From Spirosoma sp. 48-14 (GTDB lineage: Bacteria; Bacteroidota; Bacteroidia; Cytophagales; Spirosomataceae), in the NCBI RefSeq assembly GCF_001898575.1, contig NZ_MKUD01000001.1:1-64000 (forward strand): a stretch of DNA of 64,000 bases, in the 5' to 3' direction. The translations under genes and the position numbers were made by a program. The notes beneath the pieces were generated by a model. The model made no database searches, was not told where the DNA came from, and saw only the letters and a program-made list of their open reading frames with translations. Shown one piece after another: positions 62,773 through 64,000 of this stretch (its first letter is position 1; the number at the start of each line of letters is the position of its first letter).

Positions 62773-64000
62773 TCAGTTCTGCCCGCCTACCCGGTTTTGT
62801 TCGGACGAGGTAGCGGAGTTGCGTTGACGAGCGTTTTTAACGTTTTGATTGCCGAAGCGGTACGAGAATGTCAGCATAATGCGACGGCTTTCCCAACGGG
62901 ACAATACCCGGAAGTTAATGTCCTGAACGACCGCCCGACCATTGAACTGGTTGAGCCAGAACGGATCGCTCACGTTCAACTTCAAACTACCCTTGCCATC
63001 CATCATTTTCTTCTGCACGCCCACATTGAAAGCACCCATGGGTTGTGCCCGGTAGAAGCCATACTGCGATGCCGAGTTGTACCAGCCCGACACTTCGGCC
63101 GACACACTTTTGCTCAGGGTAAAGTTTTGCGAGGTATAGATATTGTAGGCCCCGATTTTCACTTCGTAAGGAGCGCCCGAATAGTAGGTCTGGTAGTGCT
63201 GGTAATAGGCATTGATGTTATTCTGCATCCGCCACCATCTCGTTACTGTCACAGGGAAGCTCAAATTAAGGCTCAGGTTGTCCATATTACCCAGGTTTTC
63301 GGGCGTTACGAACGTAATGTTCTCCGAAGCAATCTGCCGGGGCGTTTCGCGGTTGATGAAATCCGAGGTGCGGCTGAAGCTTACCGAGGTCGTAAAGGCG
63401 TTTTTGTATACGTGTGTTAGTTCAACGGCATTGGTGTACTGTGGCCGCAGGAACGGATTACCCTGCTGGTAGGTATACGGGTCCAGATAGAACACAAACG
63501 GGTTCAGATTCTGGTAATCGGGACGGTCGATCCGGCGGCTGTACGAAAAGTTCAGTACGTTGTTGGTGTCCAGTTGGCGCGACAGAAACAGGGTTGGAAA
63601 CAGATTCAGGTAGTTCCGGTCAACGGTTTGATTCAGCGTTACCGACGTACCAATCGAGTGCGTATGTTCGGCCCGTAACCCTGCCTGCACCTTCGTTTTG
63701 CCTAGTTGGCCAGCGTAGTTAATATAACCAGCATTGATGTTTTCATCGTACTTAAACTGGTTTGAGCGACTGGCATCGGGTAACCATTTCTTGGTTTCCT
63801 GCTGCAACGTATCGTAAATACTGTTGTTGTCGGCCTGTACGTAGCTGCTTTTCAGCCCCATTTCCCATTTACCTATTTTCGTTGGCAGCACATAATCCGT
63901 TTTAAAAGCCATGATATTGATGGTCGATGGCATGTTGTTCCGAACATCCTGATTCAACCGAGTGGGCAGGTTAGCTGCGTTAGTATAGGCAGTGCTCAGG
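62773..64000 (-). CDS. TonB-dependent receptor / OMP_b-brl_3 outer-membrane protein, C-terminal part
   Basis: The frame is open through the window end (LSTAYTNAANLPTRLNQDV precedes the first in-window start-like codon), so the gene is cut at its 5' side and the true start is outside. About 409 residues are visible: beta strands and loops typical of the OMP_b-brl_3 barrel (GLRAEHTHS; NLFPTLFLSRQLD; SYSRRIDRPDYQNLNPFVFY; QGNPFLRPQ; ...IMLTFSYRFG), ending with a polar tail (NQNVKNARQRNSATSSEQN). In Bacteroidota such barrels import siderophores, peptides or glycans with TonB energy; no substrate hint is in the window. Confidence 0.9.
   Translation of the reverse strand, partial: LSTAYTNAANLPTRLNQDVRNNMPSTINIMAFKTDYVLPTKIGKWEMGLKSSYVQADNNSIYDTLQQETKKWLPDASRSNQFKYDENINAGYINYAGQLGKTKVQAGLRAEHTHSIGTSVTLNQTVDRNYLNLFPTLFLSRQLDTNNVLNFSYSRRIDRPDYQNLNPFVFYLDPYTYQQGNPFLRPQYTNAVELTHVYKNAFTTSVSFSRTSDFINRETPRQIASENITFVTPENLGNMDNLSLNLSFPVTVTRWWRMQNNINAYYQHYQTYYSGAPYEVKIGAYNIYTSQNFTLSKSVSAEVSGWYNSASQYGFYRAQPMGAFNVGVQKKMMDGKGSLKLNVSDPFWLNQFNGRAVVQDINFRVLSRWESRRIMLTFSYRFGNQNVKNARQRNSATSSEQNRVGGQN

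Overview
The window looks like a chromosome segment of a Bacteroidota bacterium of the Cytophagales, most like Spirosoma and its relatives. The reasons are SprB-type and SdrD_B-type giant surface proteins, several LytTR response regulators, GH106/GH127/GH43/GH3 glycan hydrolases, an OMP_b-brl_3-type TonB receptor, TAnnTTTG-like promoters and little use of Shine-Dalgarno sites. The genus is an inference, not a search result.

Bases 1-25,700 are a surface-protein and signalling region, nearly all on the minus strand. A 3333-residue adhesin follows, in one apparent operon, an FG-GAP/ASPIC protein and two small exported-looking proteins; a third SdrD_B protein is cut by the window start. A further SdrD_B protein (1088 aa), two LytTR regulators, two paralogous TPR histidine kinases and a divergent ECF-type sigma factor follow. 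Three of the secreted proteins end in the same short Cys-x4-Cys tail and I see no classical type IX sorting domain on them.

Bases 26,300-42,200 are a plant-glycan region: a GH106 alpha-L-rhamnosidase, a GH3 enzyme and an esterase in a row, then an AraC regulator, an SDR enzyme, a TIM-barrel sugar isomerase/epimerase, a LytS/LytR-type two-component operon and a GH127 beta-L-arabinofuranosidase. A 32-bp perfect palindrome closes the sigma factor and GH106 genes. A 25-bp element is repeated exactly upstream of the lytSR-type operon and upstream of a small Cys-rich gene.

Bases 42,300-53,600 hold a three-subunit molybdenum aldehyde oxidoreductase (PaoABC type), a block of small redox/stress genes (monooxygenase, membrane protease-like protein, two SDRs, an AHSA1 protein) with a GlxA-type AraC regulator, a CPA1 Na+/H+ antiporter and a GH43 enzyme. 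Bases 53,700-59,800 hold glycogen metabolism: maltokinase and glgB, an outer-membrane protein and an alpha-E protein.

Bases 60,280-62,600 are an AT-rich island with almost no protein genes. It carries a tRNA-Arg(UCG), a decayed gene, two similar short units (promoter, tiny ORF, terminator with an alternative pairing partner), and a tight array of seven tRNA genes, including an unusual tRNA-Ile with a UAU anticodon. The window ends inside a TonB-dependent receptor gene. No CRISPR array, rRNA, intact transposase or integrase was seen.
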